A stretch of 29,306 bases of DNA, taken from positions 1 through 29,306 of the forward strand of contig JALOAB010000007.1 in the NCBI GenBank assembly GCA_023229045.1, read 5' to 3'. A program made the translations under genes and the position numbers. Shown here piece after piece: positions 7,302 to 15,333 of the stretch. This stretch comes from Fidelibacterota bacterium. GTDB taxonomy: Bacteria; Fidelibacterota; UBA2242. The notes under the pieces are model-generated. The model was not told the DNA's origin. It saw only the letters and a list, made by a program, of their open reading frames with translations, and did not search any database. The first letter of the stretch is position 1, and every line of letters begins with the position of its first letter.

Positions 7302-8741
7302 ATGAGTGATAATATCCGCGTTCGATTTGCGCCCAGTCCGACCGGTTCATTGCATTTGGGCGGAGCGCGCACCGCGATTTACAATTGGCTATTCGCTCGT
7401 TCGGTCGGTGGTAAATTTCTACTCCGTATCGAGGACACCGATGTTGAGCGTTCACGCCGCGAATTAGTCGATCAGATTTGCGATTCATTGCTATGGCTGG
7501 GCTTGAACTGGGACGAAGAACCGGTGTTCCAGTCGCAAAGAATGAATCTTTATCGGGAAAGAGTCGCCGAATTGCTCGATGCCGGCAAAGCCTATCGCTG
7601 TTTCTGCACCAGCCAGGAGCTGGAAGCCGAAAAAAACGCCACCATCAAACAGAATAAAGCTTATCGCTACAGCGGTAAATGCCGTAATCTGTCATCCCAG
7701 CAAGCCGAACAATTAGCGGCGCAGGGTAATCCGTTTACCGTGCGGATCAGACTCGAGCCGGGTGTTATCGAATGGGATGATCTGGTTTACGGGCATATCG
7801 CCGTCAATAATAACGAACTCGATGATTTTATCATTCAGCGTTCGAATGGCATTCCGGTGTATCAGATGGCGGTTGTCGTGGATGATATTGATATGAAAAT
7901 TTCGCATATTATTCGCGGCGAAGATCATATCCCGAATACTCCTAAACAGATCAATCTTTTCAGGGCTTTTGACCAACCGATCCCGCAATTTGCGCACCTG
8001 CCGCTTTTACTTGGCACCGACAACAAGCGACTAAGTAAAAGACACGGCGCAACCGGTGTCGATGAATATCGCGAACAGGGTTATCCGGCTGAGGCGGTCT
8101 TGAATTATCTTGCTCTACTGGGTTGGGCGCCACAGGACGAACGGGAGGTGTTGGAAGTCGGTGAAATAATCGAGCAATTCAATTTGACCGCGATTTCGCG
8201 CAAGGCGGCGGTATTCGATACCAAGAAACTGGAATGGATCAGCGGAGAACACCTTAGCCGCATGTCAGCTCAGAAAATCAAACGGATTTTAGTGCCGAAA
8301 TTGGTGGCCAGCCGGCTACTTACAGAAAATGAAATCGATTCGCAGTCCGACTACCTTGAAGCTATAATCGAAATCTTACGCGGCCGTATCCGAACCTTTA
8401 ATCAATTTATTGAATGGGGCGGTTATTTTTTCCGCGATCCGAAAAATTACGATGAAAAAGCCGTCGCTAAATACTGGAAAAATCCGATGACTGAGCAACG
8501 TTTAGCCGAATTCAGCCGGGAATTGGCGACAATCAACGATTTTACGGCGAATGTGCTCGAAGAGAGATTGCGGCAATATGCTGAACGCACCGGACTGAAA
8601 GCCGCCGAACTGATCCATCCTCTGCGTCTGGCGTTGACCGGTTTCGGAATAAGTCCCGGGATTTTCCAGGTGATGGAAATTTTAGGGAAGAAAAACGTAC
8701 TGCGCCGGATTCAAAAAGCTATTGAACATTTTACTACCTGA
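7302..8741 (+). CDS. gltX: Glutamyl-tRNA synthetase
   Basis: This 479-residue class I synthetase charges tRNA-Glu with glutamate. The N-terminus carries FAPSPTGSLHLGGART, with the HIGH-type motif at 18-21. The KMSKS-type motif is KRLSK (242-246), within LLLGTDNKRLSKRHGA. A zinc-binding insertion is visible as Cys100, Cys102 and Cys127 (YRCFC, then YSGKC). The C-terminal helical anticodon-binding part is complete and the length is normal. Only a weak ribosome site (AAAAGAAA) precedes the ATG. The 183 bases between it and the divergent PorV-like gene must hold promoters for both; a TATAAT at 7230-7235 has no good -35 partner, so I do not call a promoter. The next gene follows after 10 bases. 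Confidence 0.97.
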   Translation: MSDNIRVRFAPSPTGSLHLGGARTAIYNWLFARSVGGKFLLRIEDTDVERSRRELVDQICDSLLWLGLNWDEEPVFQSQRMNLYRERVAELLDAGKAYRCFCTSQELEAEKNATIKQNKAYRYSGKCRNLSSQQAEQLAAQGNPFTVRIRLEPGVIEWDDLVYGHIAVNNNELDDFIIQRSNGIPVYQMAVVVDDIDMKISHIIRGEDHIPNTPKQINLFRAFDQPIPQFAHLPLLLGTDNKRLSKRHGATGVDEYREQGYPAEAVLNYLALLGWAPQDEREVLEVGEIIEQFNLTAISRKAAVFDTKKLEWISGEHLSRMSAQKIKRILVPKLVASRLLTENEIDSQSDYLEAIIEILRGRIRTFNQFIEWGGYFFRDPKNYDEKAVAKYWKNPMTEQRLAEFSRELATINDFTANVLEERLRQYAERTGLKAAELIHPLRLALTGFGISPGIFQVMEILGKKNVLRRIQKAIEHFTT

Positions 8742-8751
8742 GGGAATAAGA

Positions 8752-10011
8752 ATGAAAAACATTCCAATCATATTCATGCTGATTTTTCTCGTCGGATTGA
8801 CTGGCGCCCAGACTTCACCTGAAAGTACCGTCAATCTTTATATACTTTCCTTTGATAATTTTAAGGCTGATCCGGAAATCGATTGGCTGAAAGGAAGTTT
8901 TGTTGATTATCTGCTGGATTATTTTCAAAATCAACCTGGCATTAAGGTGCGGCGCGCAAGTGAATTGAATACTCTTACCGAACAGATAAAATCTCAGCCA
9001 GAAATGAAGAAGAATAAAAATTACCTGCTGACCGGAAATTATCAGCGGGTTGAAGGGCAATTCGAGATTAATCTGCAATTGACCGACGTCAATACCTGGG
9101 AAACGATCGAAAAGAAAAAAATAAGCGAAAAAACCAGCGACCTGGCGGAGGTGATTGAATCGGTCAGAATCGGTGCCGCCCAATTAGTCGGCTTACAAGC
9201 GCCGCAGACGTCGGGTGCTCAATCCGGGACTGTTATGACCGAAACTGAACTGAAGCCATTCCAGGAAACGATCGCCGCCACTAAAAAAATCGCCGATGCT
9301 ATTGACCGGCTGTCGAATGTTTTTCAGCCGCCAGTCAGTCAGGCAAAAGCGTCACAACCGGCATCGCAGATTGTAGGTGTGCCTGCTGATGATATTAACC
9401 GCCGATTTGGTGAATCGATCAGGCGGAGTGAAAGCTTTCAGGATATTGTTTACCGAGTCGCCCGCAATCCTTATAAACTCGAGATCAGTGAGCCGCTTTT
9501 CCATCGTCAAGCGTTGAATGAGGAAAAAATCAAGGTCACTTTTGTTGTTCGCTTTGTGCCGAACCGGGAATTGGTGCGGGATATGTTGGAAACCTTTCCT
9601 TTCAAATTTCGGGATGAAAATGAAGGGTGCCTCGAGTATATTTACAGCACTGAACGTTTCTTATTTCAGGATGATTTATCGAAGGCGATTGCGCGAGGCG
9701 AATTGAGATTTAATCCGGTAATTTCTTTTATCACTGATAACGGCAGTATCGCCGGCACGCTGATTGACGTTCCCAGGGCTTTTAGCAAGAATATCGCGAC
9801 CATTCCGAATGTTGAATTCGTCGCCAAATATCAACCATTGATCAACCTAACCACCAGTACTCTGGATCTCCAGATCAATTTAAAAAACACGGAAGCGGAA
9901 ATCGAATACAGTCTGGAAATGAGTATAGAACAGTTAAAGCGCATTGACCGTATCGATGTTTTATTCCTTTCCGAAGCCGAAATCCTTGACTATCTTAAAA
10001 CTCTAAAATAA
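8752..10011 (+). CDS. Secreted protein with a CsgG/TolB-N-like domain, function unknown
   Basis: I take the ATG at 8752 (419 residues), because GAGGGAA lies just before it and the product begins with a clean signal peptide (MKNIPIIFMLIFLVGLTGAQ). Residues about 24-150 look like the alpha/beta domain of CsgG, FlgO or TolB N-terminal proteins: a strand with LSFDNFKADPEIDWL, then a helix, then LLTGNYQRVEGQFEINLQL followed by TDVNTWE. A Gln/Ala/Pro-rich linker follows to about 220. The C-terminal 200 residues match nothing I recognise. It follows gltX by 10 bases, though a link with tRNA charging is unlikely. The downstream FecR/barrel and response regulator genes suggest an envelope role. Confidence 0.6.
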   Translation: MKNIPIIFMLIFLVGLTGAQTSPESTVNLYILSFDNFKADPEIDWLKGSFVDYLLDYFQNQPGIKVRRASELNTLTEQIKSQPEMKKNKNYLLTGNYQRVEGQFEINLQLTDVNTWETIEKKKISEKTSDLAEVIESVRIGAAQLVGLQAPQTSGAQSGTVMTETELKPFQETIAATKKIADAIDRLSNVFQPPVSQAKASQPASQIVGVPADDINRRFGESIRRSESFQDIVYRVARNPYKLEISEPLFHRQALNEEKIKVTFVVRFVPNRELVRDMLETFPFKFRDENEGCLEYIYSTERFLFQDDLSKAIARGELRFNPVISFITDNGSIAGTLIDVPRAFSKNIATIPNVEFVAKYQPLINLTTSTLDLQINLKNTEAEIEYSLEMSIEQLKRIDRIDVLFLSEAEILDYLKTLK

Positions 10012-10027
10012 GTTTTATTTGAAAATC

Positions 10028-10156
10028 ATGTATTTCTTAAATATATTAAATTCAATTAAAACGAAAGTTGTTATGATTAAGATACAATCTGAATCTCGAA
10101 AAAGCGGAGATAAAGTTCGACTTTTAATTAAATATTACTGTACAGGTGAAAAATGA
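10028..10156 (+). CDS. Possible small ORF ending on the receiver start
   Basis: A 42-codon ORF starts at ATG 10028, with an in-frame ATG at 10073 that would give 27 residues. It ends in TGA overlapping the response regulator ATG by four bases (ATGA). That junction type recurs between real genes here, the product is Lys-rich, and no stop interrupts the gap. Against it, neither ATG has a good ribosome site and the codons reflect a very AT-rich spacer. I list it because the ATGA junction is suggestive; it may be chance. Confidence 0.2.
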   Translation: MYFLNILNSIKTKVVMIKIQSESRKSGDKVRLLIKYYCTGEK

Positions 10157-10521
10157 ATAAATACAGAATATTAATTGTGGATGATGAAAAGAACGTATGC
10201 GATTTTCTGGAAGAGTTTTTGAAATACAAAGGTTATTCGGCTCTTAAAGCCAGTTCGGGAGACGAAGCTCTACATTCTATAAAAGAAAAGGGAACCGATC
10301 TGATTTTGCTGGATCTTCTGATGCCGGGAATGAGTGGTCTCGAAGTGCTCGAAAACGTTCGTAAACTTTACCCGGATTTGCCGGTAATTATCCTGACTGG
10401 CGTGAAAGACAAACGGATGGTGGATGACACTTTAAATTTGGGAGCGGACGATTATATCTGCAAACCAATCGATTTAGACGTGCTTGAAAAGAGTATCTCC
10501 AATAGCTTGCAAAGAAAATAA
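10153..10521 (+). CDS. Single-domain response regulator (receiver only)
   Basis: This 122-residue protein is a CheY-like receiver with no output domain. The acidic pair is Asp10-Asp11 in ILIVDDEKNV, the phosphoacceptor is Asp54 in LILLDLLMPGMSG, the switch Thr is Thr82, and the conserved Lys is Lys104 in CKPID. A ribosome site (AGGTGA) precedes the ATG. It is followed after 11 bases by the PhnD-PAS gene. No histidine kinase is encoded in the window, so its phosphodonor must be elsewhere. Receiver-only proteins act through protein-protein contact, and the neighbouring PAS protein is an obvious candidate partner. Confidence 0.93.
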   Translation: MNKYRILIVDDEKNVCDFLEEFLKYKGYSALKASSGDEALHSIKEKGTDLILLDLLMPGMSGLEVLENVRKLYPDLPVIILTGVKDKRMVDDTLNLGADDYICKPIDLDVLEKSISNSLQRK

Positions 10522-10532
10522 AGGATAGACTG

Positions 10533-11774
10533 GTGGTAACTGCAAAATGGTTTTTACCTGACCAAAAATTTACTGACAGAACCGCCACTCTGTTTGACGG
10601 AATTCGTGATCTGTTCAAGGATCTTCTTAACGTGAAAATCGAATTTGAACATTTCAAAGATGGTCAAACGGTACAGGAACTGTTGTCTGGGGTAAAAAAC
10701 GGGATCACATTTGTCACTTTATATGAGTCGATATACCTGGAAACATCTCATAAATTCATACCGCTTTTTAAAATTAAAACATCCCTTCACAATGGGGTAT
10801 TAGCTATTCCGGAAGAATCGGATGTCAAACATCTCTGTGACCTTGTCGGGAAAAAGATACTTATACATCAGGGGATGGATCTGACTTGCATCAATCCGGT
10901 GATAGCGTATCTGGTTAAAAACTGTGAGATAGTTATCGCTCCTAAGTCATTTTTGGCATATACCGATTCTGATTTTCAAATTGACCAATTATTGAAAAAT
11001 GATTTTGCGGCCATTTTGAGCAAAACTTTTAATTATCATTTGTTGGCTGAAAACTCATCGCAAAAGCTAAAAATCATCGGTCAGTTTCCTGTTGAATCCG
11101 AATTTATTGCGATTGCCGCATCCGGTTTCAATATTGGTAAAGTTCACAATGAACTTGAAAATTGGTGTAAAAAGCAGAATCAGGACCATTTAGCTAGTGG
11201 TTTTATATTTGCTCCAATCGAGAAATCCGATAATACATTATTGATTGAAGCCATTGAAGGACTGGGTTATAATACTAAAAATTTTATCGAGCAGTATTCC
11301 AGTCAGATTATTAAAGCGATCACTGACACTCAAATTGAAGAAATAAAAACCCTTAGTGAAAAATATAACGGTCTGCAGGTCTTTAATGAAAAATTGATCA
11401 ATATGTATAAGGAAATCCGCGACAGTCGCGACCGTTTATATAAAGAGATCGATACAGCCACCGATAATTTGATCGTATTCCTTAAAGACGGCACGATAAT
11501 TGGAATATCCCGGGGATTTATAAATTGGGTACACCAATCACGACAGGATATTATCGGGAAAAATATTGCGGATTTCATCAGCCCTAATATGAATAAATCT
11601 TTCCGCGAATTGATTCAGCAGGTTGACTACGGATTGATAAAATCATTTGGAGTTAGACTCGTGAAGGATGGGGGCGAGAGCAATCCAGCCAAAATTGACT
11701 TCGCTATGATCGAGCTCCAGGACTCTAAAATCATTCTTGGAATTATTAATAAAAAAATTACGAAAGGTATTTAA
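10533..11774 (+). CDS. PhnD-like ligand-binding domain fused to a PAS domain, no signal peptide
   Basis: This 413-residue protein starts at GTG 10533 behind AAGGATAG. Residues 1 to about 220 resemble the periplasmic PhnD/phosphonate-binding fold: WFLPDQKFTDRTA, LLSGVKNGITFVTLYES, and GVLAIPEESD followed by GKKILIHQG. There is no signal peptide or membrane helix, so it is predicted to be cytoplasmic. A helical, coiled-coil-like segment covers about 265-305 (KTLSEKYNGLQ to RDRLYKEIDT). A PAS domain follows at about 306-410, with NLIVFLKDGTIIGISRGFI and DIIGKNIADFI. No HisKA, HATPase, GGDEF or HTH output is attached. I infer a soluble sensor or scaffold that works with the adjacent receiver. The domain calls are by pattern only. 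Confidence 0.6.
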   Translation: MVTAKWFLPDQKFTDRTATLFDGIRDLFKDLLNVKIEFEHFKDGQTVQELLSGVKNGITFVTLYESIYLETSHKFIPLFKIKTSLHNGVLAIPEESDVKHLCDLVGKKILIHQGMDLTCINPVIAYLVKNCEIVIAPKSFLAYTDSDFQIDQLLKNDFAAILSKTFNYHLLAENSSQKLKIIGQFPVESEFIAIAASGFNIGKVHNELENWCKKQNQDHLASGFIFAPIEKSDNTLLIEAIEGLGYNTKNFIEQYSSQIIKAITDTQIEEIKTLSEKYNGLQVFNEKLINMYKEIRDSRDRLYKEIDTATDNLIVFLKDGTIIGISRGFINWVHQSRQDIIGKNIADFISPNMNKSFRELIQQVDYGLIKSFGVRLVKDGGESNPAKIDFAMIELQDSKIILGIINKKITKGI

Positions 11775-11787
11775 AAAGAGGATTAGG

Positions 11788-13956
11788 ATGAAAAAGAAAA
11801 TTATTTTTGTCTTAACGTTGTTGTTGGGTTGTAATCTGGCTATAGCCCAAAATCAATCGGCAACGGTATTAAAAGTGAGCGGCGACGCCAGTCTGCGCCC
11901 GCAAGGTGCCAGCGATTTTACAGATCCGATTGAAGTCAGCATGGGAATCAACACCGGTGACGCCATTAAAACCGGAGCCGATGGCTTCGTAGCCTTAATT
12001 TTCATGTCAGACAAGACGCAGTTGAAAATTCGGAAAGACTCCGAAATTGAAATTAGAGATGAACAGAACCTCCGCACCGCGAAAATTTCACAAGGTAAAA
12101 TTCTGGCTGAAATCACACCCGGTGTAAAGACTTCTTACCGGATTGAAACTCCGACTTCAGTCGCGTCCGTCAAAGGCACGAAATTCTGGATAATCACCAT
12201 TCCGGATTTTGGTGATAAATTTTACGGTGTCGAAGGTCAGGTCAGCATTCTGAATCTGATAACCGGGACCGAGGTCAGCCTGGGAGCCGGGCAGATGGTA
12301 GCTTCCACCGTCAACGGCGATTTGTTCAATATGCCAGTTGATCCGGATGAAATTCCACCCGATACCGAAGAGCCAACTCCTGAACCGGAAAAAGAAGAGC
12401 CATCTGAACCTTCCGATATGGAAACGGAAGAAGATTTTGGAATGCCGGATGTGGGAGCAACCGGTAAAATGGGTGAACCAGAAGAGCCGCTTGAAGAAGA
12501 AGGCGCGCCTAAAGGCGAAGGTGCCAAAAAAGCCCGTCCTTTTGGAATGGGATTAGGTCTTGGTTCGGTCACGATCGATGGTAAAATTTACAATCAGATC
12601 GCTCTGCGTCCGGAATTCAGATTAGGCAAGTTAGGCATCAGGCTCGACATTGCCTTTTATATGGATGAAGACGGTAATATTCGTGAAAATGAATGGGACG
12701 AATTTTCCGATTATCTGGACAAAATCTACTATGTGCGCTGGGGTCAGCAGGGCGATCCGTTCTTTGCCAAAGCCGGAGCGCTGGATGATGTCAGTATGGG
12801 GTACGGGATTCTTTTGAACGGCTATTCCAATACGACCGAGTATCCCCAGGTGCGGAAAGTCGGTGTTCATACCGGCATGCAAGGCGACAAAATGGGTTGG
12901 GAAGCCTTCATGGCTAACGTTAAAGAAATTACCGGACCGGGCTTAATGGCTGGCAGATTCACCTATAAACCAATCAGTAGTTTACCACTTGTATTAGGAA
13001 CGACTGTTGTGGCTGATGTTTATCCTTACAAGGGCTTGCCGGATGCAGATGAAGATGATGTCGCCGACGCGCTGGATTTATATCCCGATGCCGACGATAA
13101 TAAAGTTCTCGACACTTTGAAAACGAACTTCTCGCTGACTCAACGCGATTTCCTGAGGAACAGTGGATTCAATATCCCGAACGAAACGATCGTTCAGAAC
13201 GGAATTACCAGGCTCTCCGATTATGACCGACTTCTGCATGGCGCCATTTCGGTCGATGCCGGAATACCCATTTTAAATAAGAAATTCCTAAGCCTGCTGG
13301 TTTATGGGCAAGCCGCGACTTTTATTCCGGTGGAAGATTCGGCTCTGGTTTTTAGTAACGGCACTTACACTCGCGAAGCCTTCACACCCGGATTCGGTTT
13401 CGCGATTCCCGGTGTAAAAATCGGACTATTTAAAATCGCCAACCTGACGGTTGAATACCGCTATGCCGGGAAGAATTTCTTGTTTAATTACTTTGATAAA
13501 GCCTACGATTATGAGAGAGTCCAGATCCGCGATAATGAGATCTACACCAAGCAACAGATGGCGCTGATGCAAGAACAGATGCAGGGCGTGTATGGCGCTT
13601 TTAATGTGAATGTCCTGAATTATATCATACTTGGCAGTTATTACCAACATATGTTCGCGCAAACCAGTGAGACCAGAAGCTTTATGGCGACAGCTTCTCT
13701 GCCGAAGGGAAAAATTCCGAAATTGGCAGATGCCGTAGCATTCTATCAGCGCAACAACGATGAGAATCCGTTCGAGTTTAAGAAACCATCCGAGAACACG
13801 ATCCTGGGCTATAAGATCGGTTTTGAACTGGGTGGCGGTGCGGTCATTTATTATAAGTTCCAGCGAACCTATCGTGATTTTGATGGCAACGGCACAATTG
13901 ATCCGAAAAAGGAAGCCATCAGTCTGACGACCATCGAAACCGGATTCAGTTTCTGA
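11788..13956 (+). CDS. FecR-domain protein with acidic linker and C-terminal beta-barrel
   Basis: The ATG at 11788, behind AGAGGATTAGG, gives 722 residues and a signal peptide (MKKKIIFVLTLLLGCNLAIA). A FecR-like domain covers about 25-175 (NTGDAIKTGADGFVALIF, IETPTSVASVKGTKFW). A Pro/Glu linker spans about 183-250. The remainder looks like an outer-membrane barrel: repeated amphipathic strands and a Phe-ending tail (TTIETGFSF). Acidic loops resemble calcium sites: DADEDDVADALDLYPDADDN (419-438, thrombospondin type 3-like) and DFDGNGTID near the C-terminus (EF-hand or dockerin-like). FecR domains classically transmit signals to sigma factors, but this one is exported and has no sigma factor nearby. 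It ends the operon, with a strong terminator after it. Confidence 0.7.
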   Translation: MKKKIIFVLTLLLGCNLAIAQNQSATVLKVSGDASLRPQGASDFTDPIEVSMGINTGDAIKTGADGFVALIFMSDKTQLKIRKDSEIEIRDEQNLRTAKISQGKILAEITPGVKTSYRIETPTSVASVKGTKFWIITIPDFGDKFYGVEGQVSILNLITGTEVSLGAGQMVASTVNGDLFNMPVDPDEIPPDTEEPTPEPEKEEPSEPSDMETEEDFGMPDVGATGKMGEPEEPLEEEGAPKGEGAKKARPFGMGLGLGSVTIDGKIYNQIALRPEFRLGKLGIRLDIAFYMDEDGNIRENEWDEFSDYLDKIYYVRWGQQGDPFFAKAGALDDVSMGYGILLNGYSNTTEYPQVRKVGVHTGMQGDKMGWEAFMANVKEITGPGLMAGRFTYKPISSLPLVLGTTVVADVYPYKGLPDADEDDVADALDLYPDADDNKVLDTLKTNFSLTQRDFLRNSGFNIPNETIVQNGITRLSDYDRLLHGAISVDAGIPILNKKFLSLLVYGQAATFIPVEDSALVFSNGTYTREAFTPGFGFAIPGVKIGLFKIANLTVEYRYAGKNFLFNYFDKAYDYERVQIRDNEIYTKQQMALMQEQMQGVYGAFNVNVLNYIILGSYYQHMFAQTSETRSFMATASLPKGKIPKLADAVAFYQRNNDENPFEFKKPSENTILGYKIGFELGGGAVIYYKFQRTYRDFDGNGTIDPKKEAISLTTIETGFSF

Positions 13957-13994
13957 GTTTTTATCGCAAGTGAGAAGAGAATTGACAAGGCTGG

Positions 13995-14021
13995 AAGGAC
14001 CCCGCAGGATGCGGGGTCTTT
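13995..14021 (+). terminator. Intrinsic terminator after the FecR/barrel gene
   Basis: AAGGACCCCGC (13995-14005) pairs with GCGGGGTCTTT (14011-14021) to form an 11-bp stem with one G-T pair and a 5-base loop, ending in three T residues. It lies 38 bases after the FecR/barrel stop. The same bases contain the Shine-Dalgarno sequence and ATG chosen for the next gene, so the hairpin may also control that start. Confidence 0.8.
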
Positions 14022-14875
14022 CACTTCGGAAGATTAGATGGATTATCGCTATCTGCACAATATTCTTTATCTTCAATCTAAATGATAGTATTTGCCAGGA
14101 AGTGATCGTCATTCATCCGAATGTTGGCGCAACAATCGATCTGGACGAAAAGATTCATTACGGGCTGTTTCCGGAATTCTATAACTTTTCCGACGCGCAG
14201 TTTTATCAGGTTACGCCGGACTCCATTGTTGCCAGAATCCGACTCTGGAATAACAGCGGAACTTCTGAGAAATTACAATATTATACCCCCTTTCAGGTGT
14301 ACGTTCTGGCCTCCGGGATTGCCATTCGCGAAGCGCTAGATGATAAGATACGCGAATCGATTCATAAACGCTTTCAGCCCTTGTACACGGATATGTTTCT
14401 GGCTGATATACCTGAAAATGCGTACTGCCGCCTGAAACTTAAGGATAAACGAACTCTGGATGCCGTTTACTATCGTATGAAAGGGGATAGCGTACTATTT
14501 TGGATCAATCGTCAGGTAGTTCCGATCAATAAAGATCATCTATTAAAAATAAAATACTGGGACAAGTACGAACAGAAGAATTGGGTAAAGTGGTTCTGTA
14601 TTGGAACCGTAGCCGTAGCCTCTTATTACGGAGCCGGTCTGACTGCCGATTATGTCAATCTATCGTCGCAGAATAAAATATGGGCTCAATTTTCAGCCGC
14701 ATCTATCGGTTGCATCATAGGATACTATATTTCACCGGTCGTGAATGACCGGGTAATGGCGGCTAATGTGATAGAATTTCGCACCAGTCGGATAAAAAGA
14801 CTTGACACTTTCCAAAGAACGTGTTATAATGTCAGAAAAATGAAGGATAAAATATGGCATACAATCGTACCTTAA
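14009..14875 (+). CDS. Unrecognised exported or membrane protein
   Basis: I do not recognise this protein. The ATG at 14009 gives 288 residues; in-frame alternatives are TTG at 13982 and GTG at 13970. The ATG form starts with a basic segment and a hydrophobic stretch (WIIAICTIFFIF), which is a signal peptide or anchor. A polar region of about 165 residues follows. Two weakly hydrophobic segments lie near 200-220 (WFCIGTVAVASYYGAGLTA) and 230-245 (SAASIGCIIGYYISPVV), and the tail is basic. The start falls in the loop of the preceding terminator. The last 60 bases carry the consensus promoter for the next gene, and the 3' end overlaps that gene by 22 bases. It is probably an envelope protein. 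Confidence 0.55.
   Translation: MRGLSLRKIRWIIAICTIFFIFNLNDSICQEVIVIHPNVGATIDLDEKIHYGLFPEFYNFSDAQFYQVTPDSIVARIRLWNNSGTSEKLQYYTPFQVYVLASGIAIREALDDKIRESIHKRFQPLYTDMFLADIPENAYCRLKLKDKRTLDAVYYRMKGDSVLFWINRQVVPINKDHLLKIKYWDKYEQKNWVKWFCIGTVAVASYYGAGLTADYVNLSSQNKIWAQFSAASIGCIIGYYISPVVNDRVMAANVIEFRTSRIKRLDTFQRTCYNVRKMKDKIWHTIVP
14802..14830 (+). promoter_or_regulatory. Perfect sigma70-type promoter
   Basis: TTGACA (14802-14807) and TATAAT (14825-14830) are separated by exactly 17 bases, a full match to the sigma70 consensus. The expected transcription start is near 14837, leaving a short leader with AAGGA before the ATG at 14854. It lies inside the end of the preceding gene. Downstream are a small charged protein, tRNA-Ala, the SRP RNA and dnaX, so it may drive the stable RNAs as well. 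Confidence 0.85.
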
Positions 14876-15333
14876 ACAGAAACTTATCAGCCCGCAGAGG
14901 GAAGCTGGAACCTGAACCCGAACCCGCGCCGCCGGTCGAAGTCAAAGTCAATTTCGGCGAAAGCGATGAGCGCTACGGATACATCCGGAGCAAATTGGAC
15001 GACATTATGCAGGGAATCGGTCAGAGCTATAGTGATCGGTTAACTAAAGAACTTATCCATCGTCTGGAAAAGACTATTCTGGAATTTCATACTGAGGTTA
15101 TTTCGATTCTGGAAAAACTGGAAAATCTGGAAGAAAAACGAGAGAAAGCAAAAACTCCTGAACCTGCCGAAGAGCCGGAAATCACAGCCGAACCAGTTGA
15201 AGCTGAAATTAGTGATTGGGAAAAACGGTTGGAGGAGCGCGAACATCGGCAAGAAAAGCCGGAATCAAAACCTGATACGCCTAAAGAAGAGAAAAAAGAA
15301 GGCAAAAAAGGGCTTTTCCACCGTAAAAAATAG
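14854..15333 (+). CDS. Small charged coiled-coil protein, unrecognised
   Basis: This 159-residue soluble protein matches no family I know. It has a basic N-terminus (RTLNRNLSARRGK), a short Pro/Glu run (LEPEPEPAPP), and a predicted helical or coiled-coil segment at about 40-100 (LTKELIHRLEKTILEFHTEV, ISILEKLENLEEKREKAK). The tail is rich in Glu, Pro and Lys and ends KKGLFHRKK. The ATG at 14854 has AAGGA at 14843-14847 and sits 24 bases behind a perfect promoter, so high expression is likely. It overlaps the preceding gene by 22 bases. The composition fits a scaffold or nucleic-acid-associated protein, but that is a guess. Confidence 0.6.
   Translation: MAYNRTLNRNLSARRGKLEPEPEPAPPVEVKVNFGESDERYGYIRSKLDDIMQGIGQSYSDRLTKELIHRLEKTILEFHTEVISILEKLENLEEKREKAKTPEPAEEPEITAEPVEAEISDWEKRLEEREHRQEKPESKPDTPKEEKKEGKKGLFHRKK

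Noticed and set aside
10083..10088. TACAAT as a -10 box for the receiver gene
   Set aside because: No -35 element at a suitable distance.
12237..12572. Serine/glycine-rich minus-strand ORF opposite the FecR protein linker
   Set aside because: It is the complement of the Pro/Glu-rich linker and so a composition artefact; it has no ribosome site or family match.
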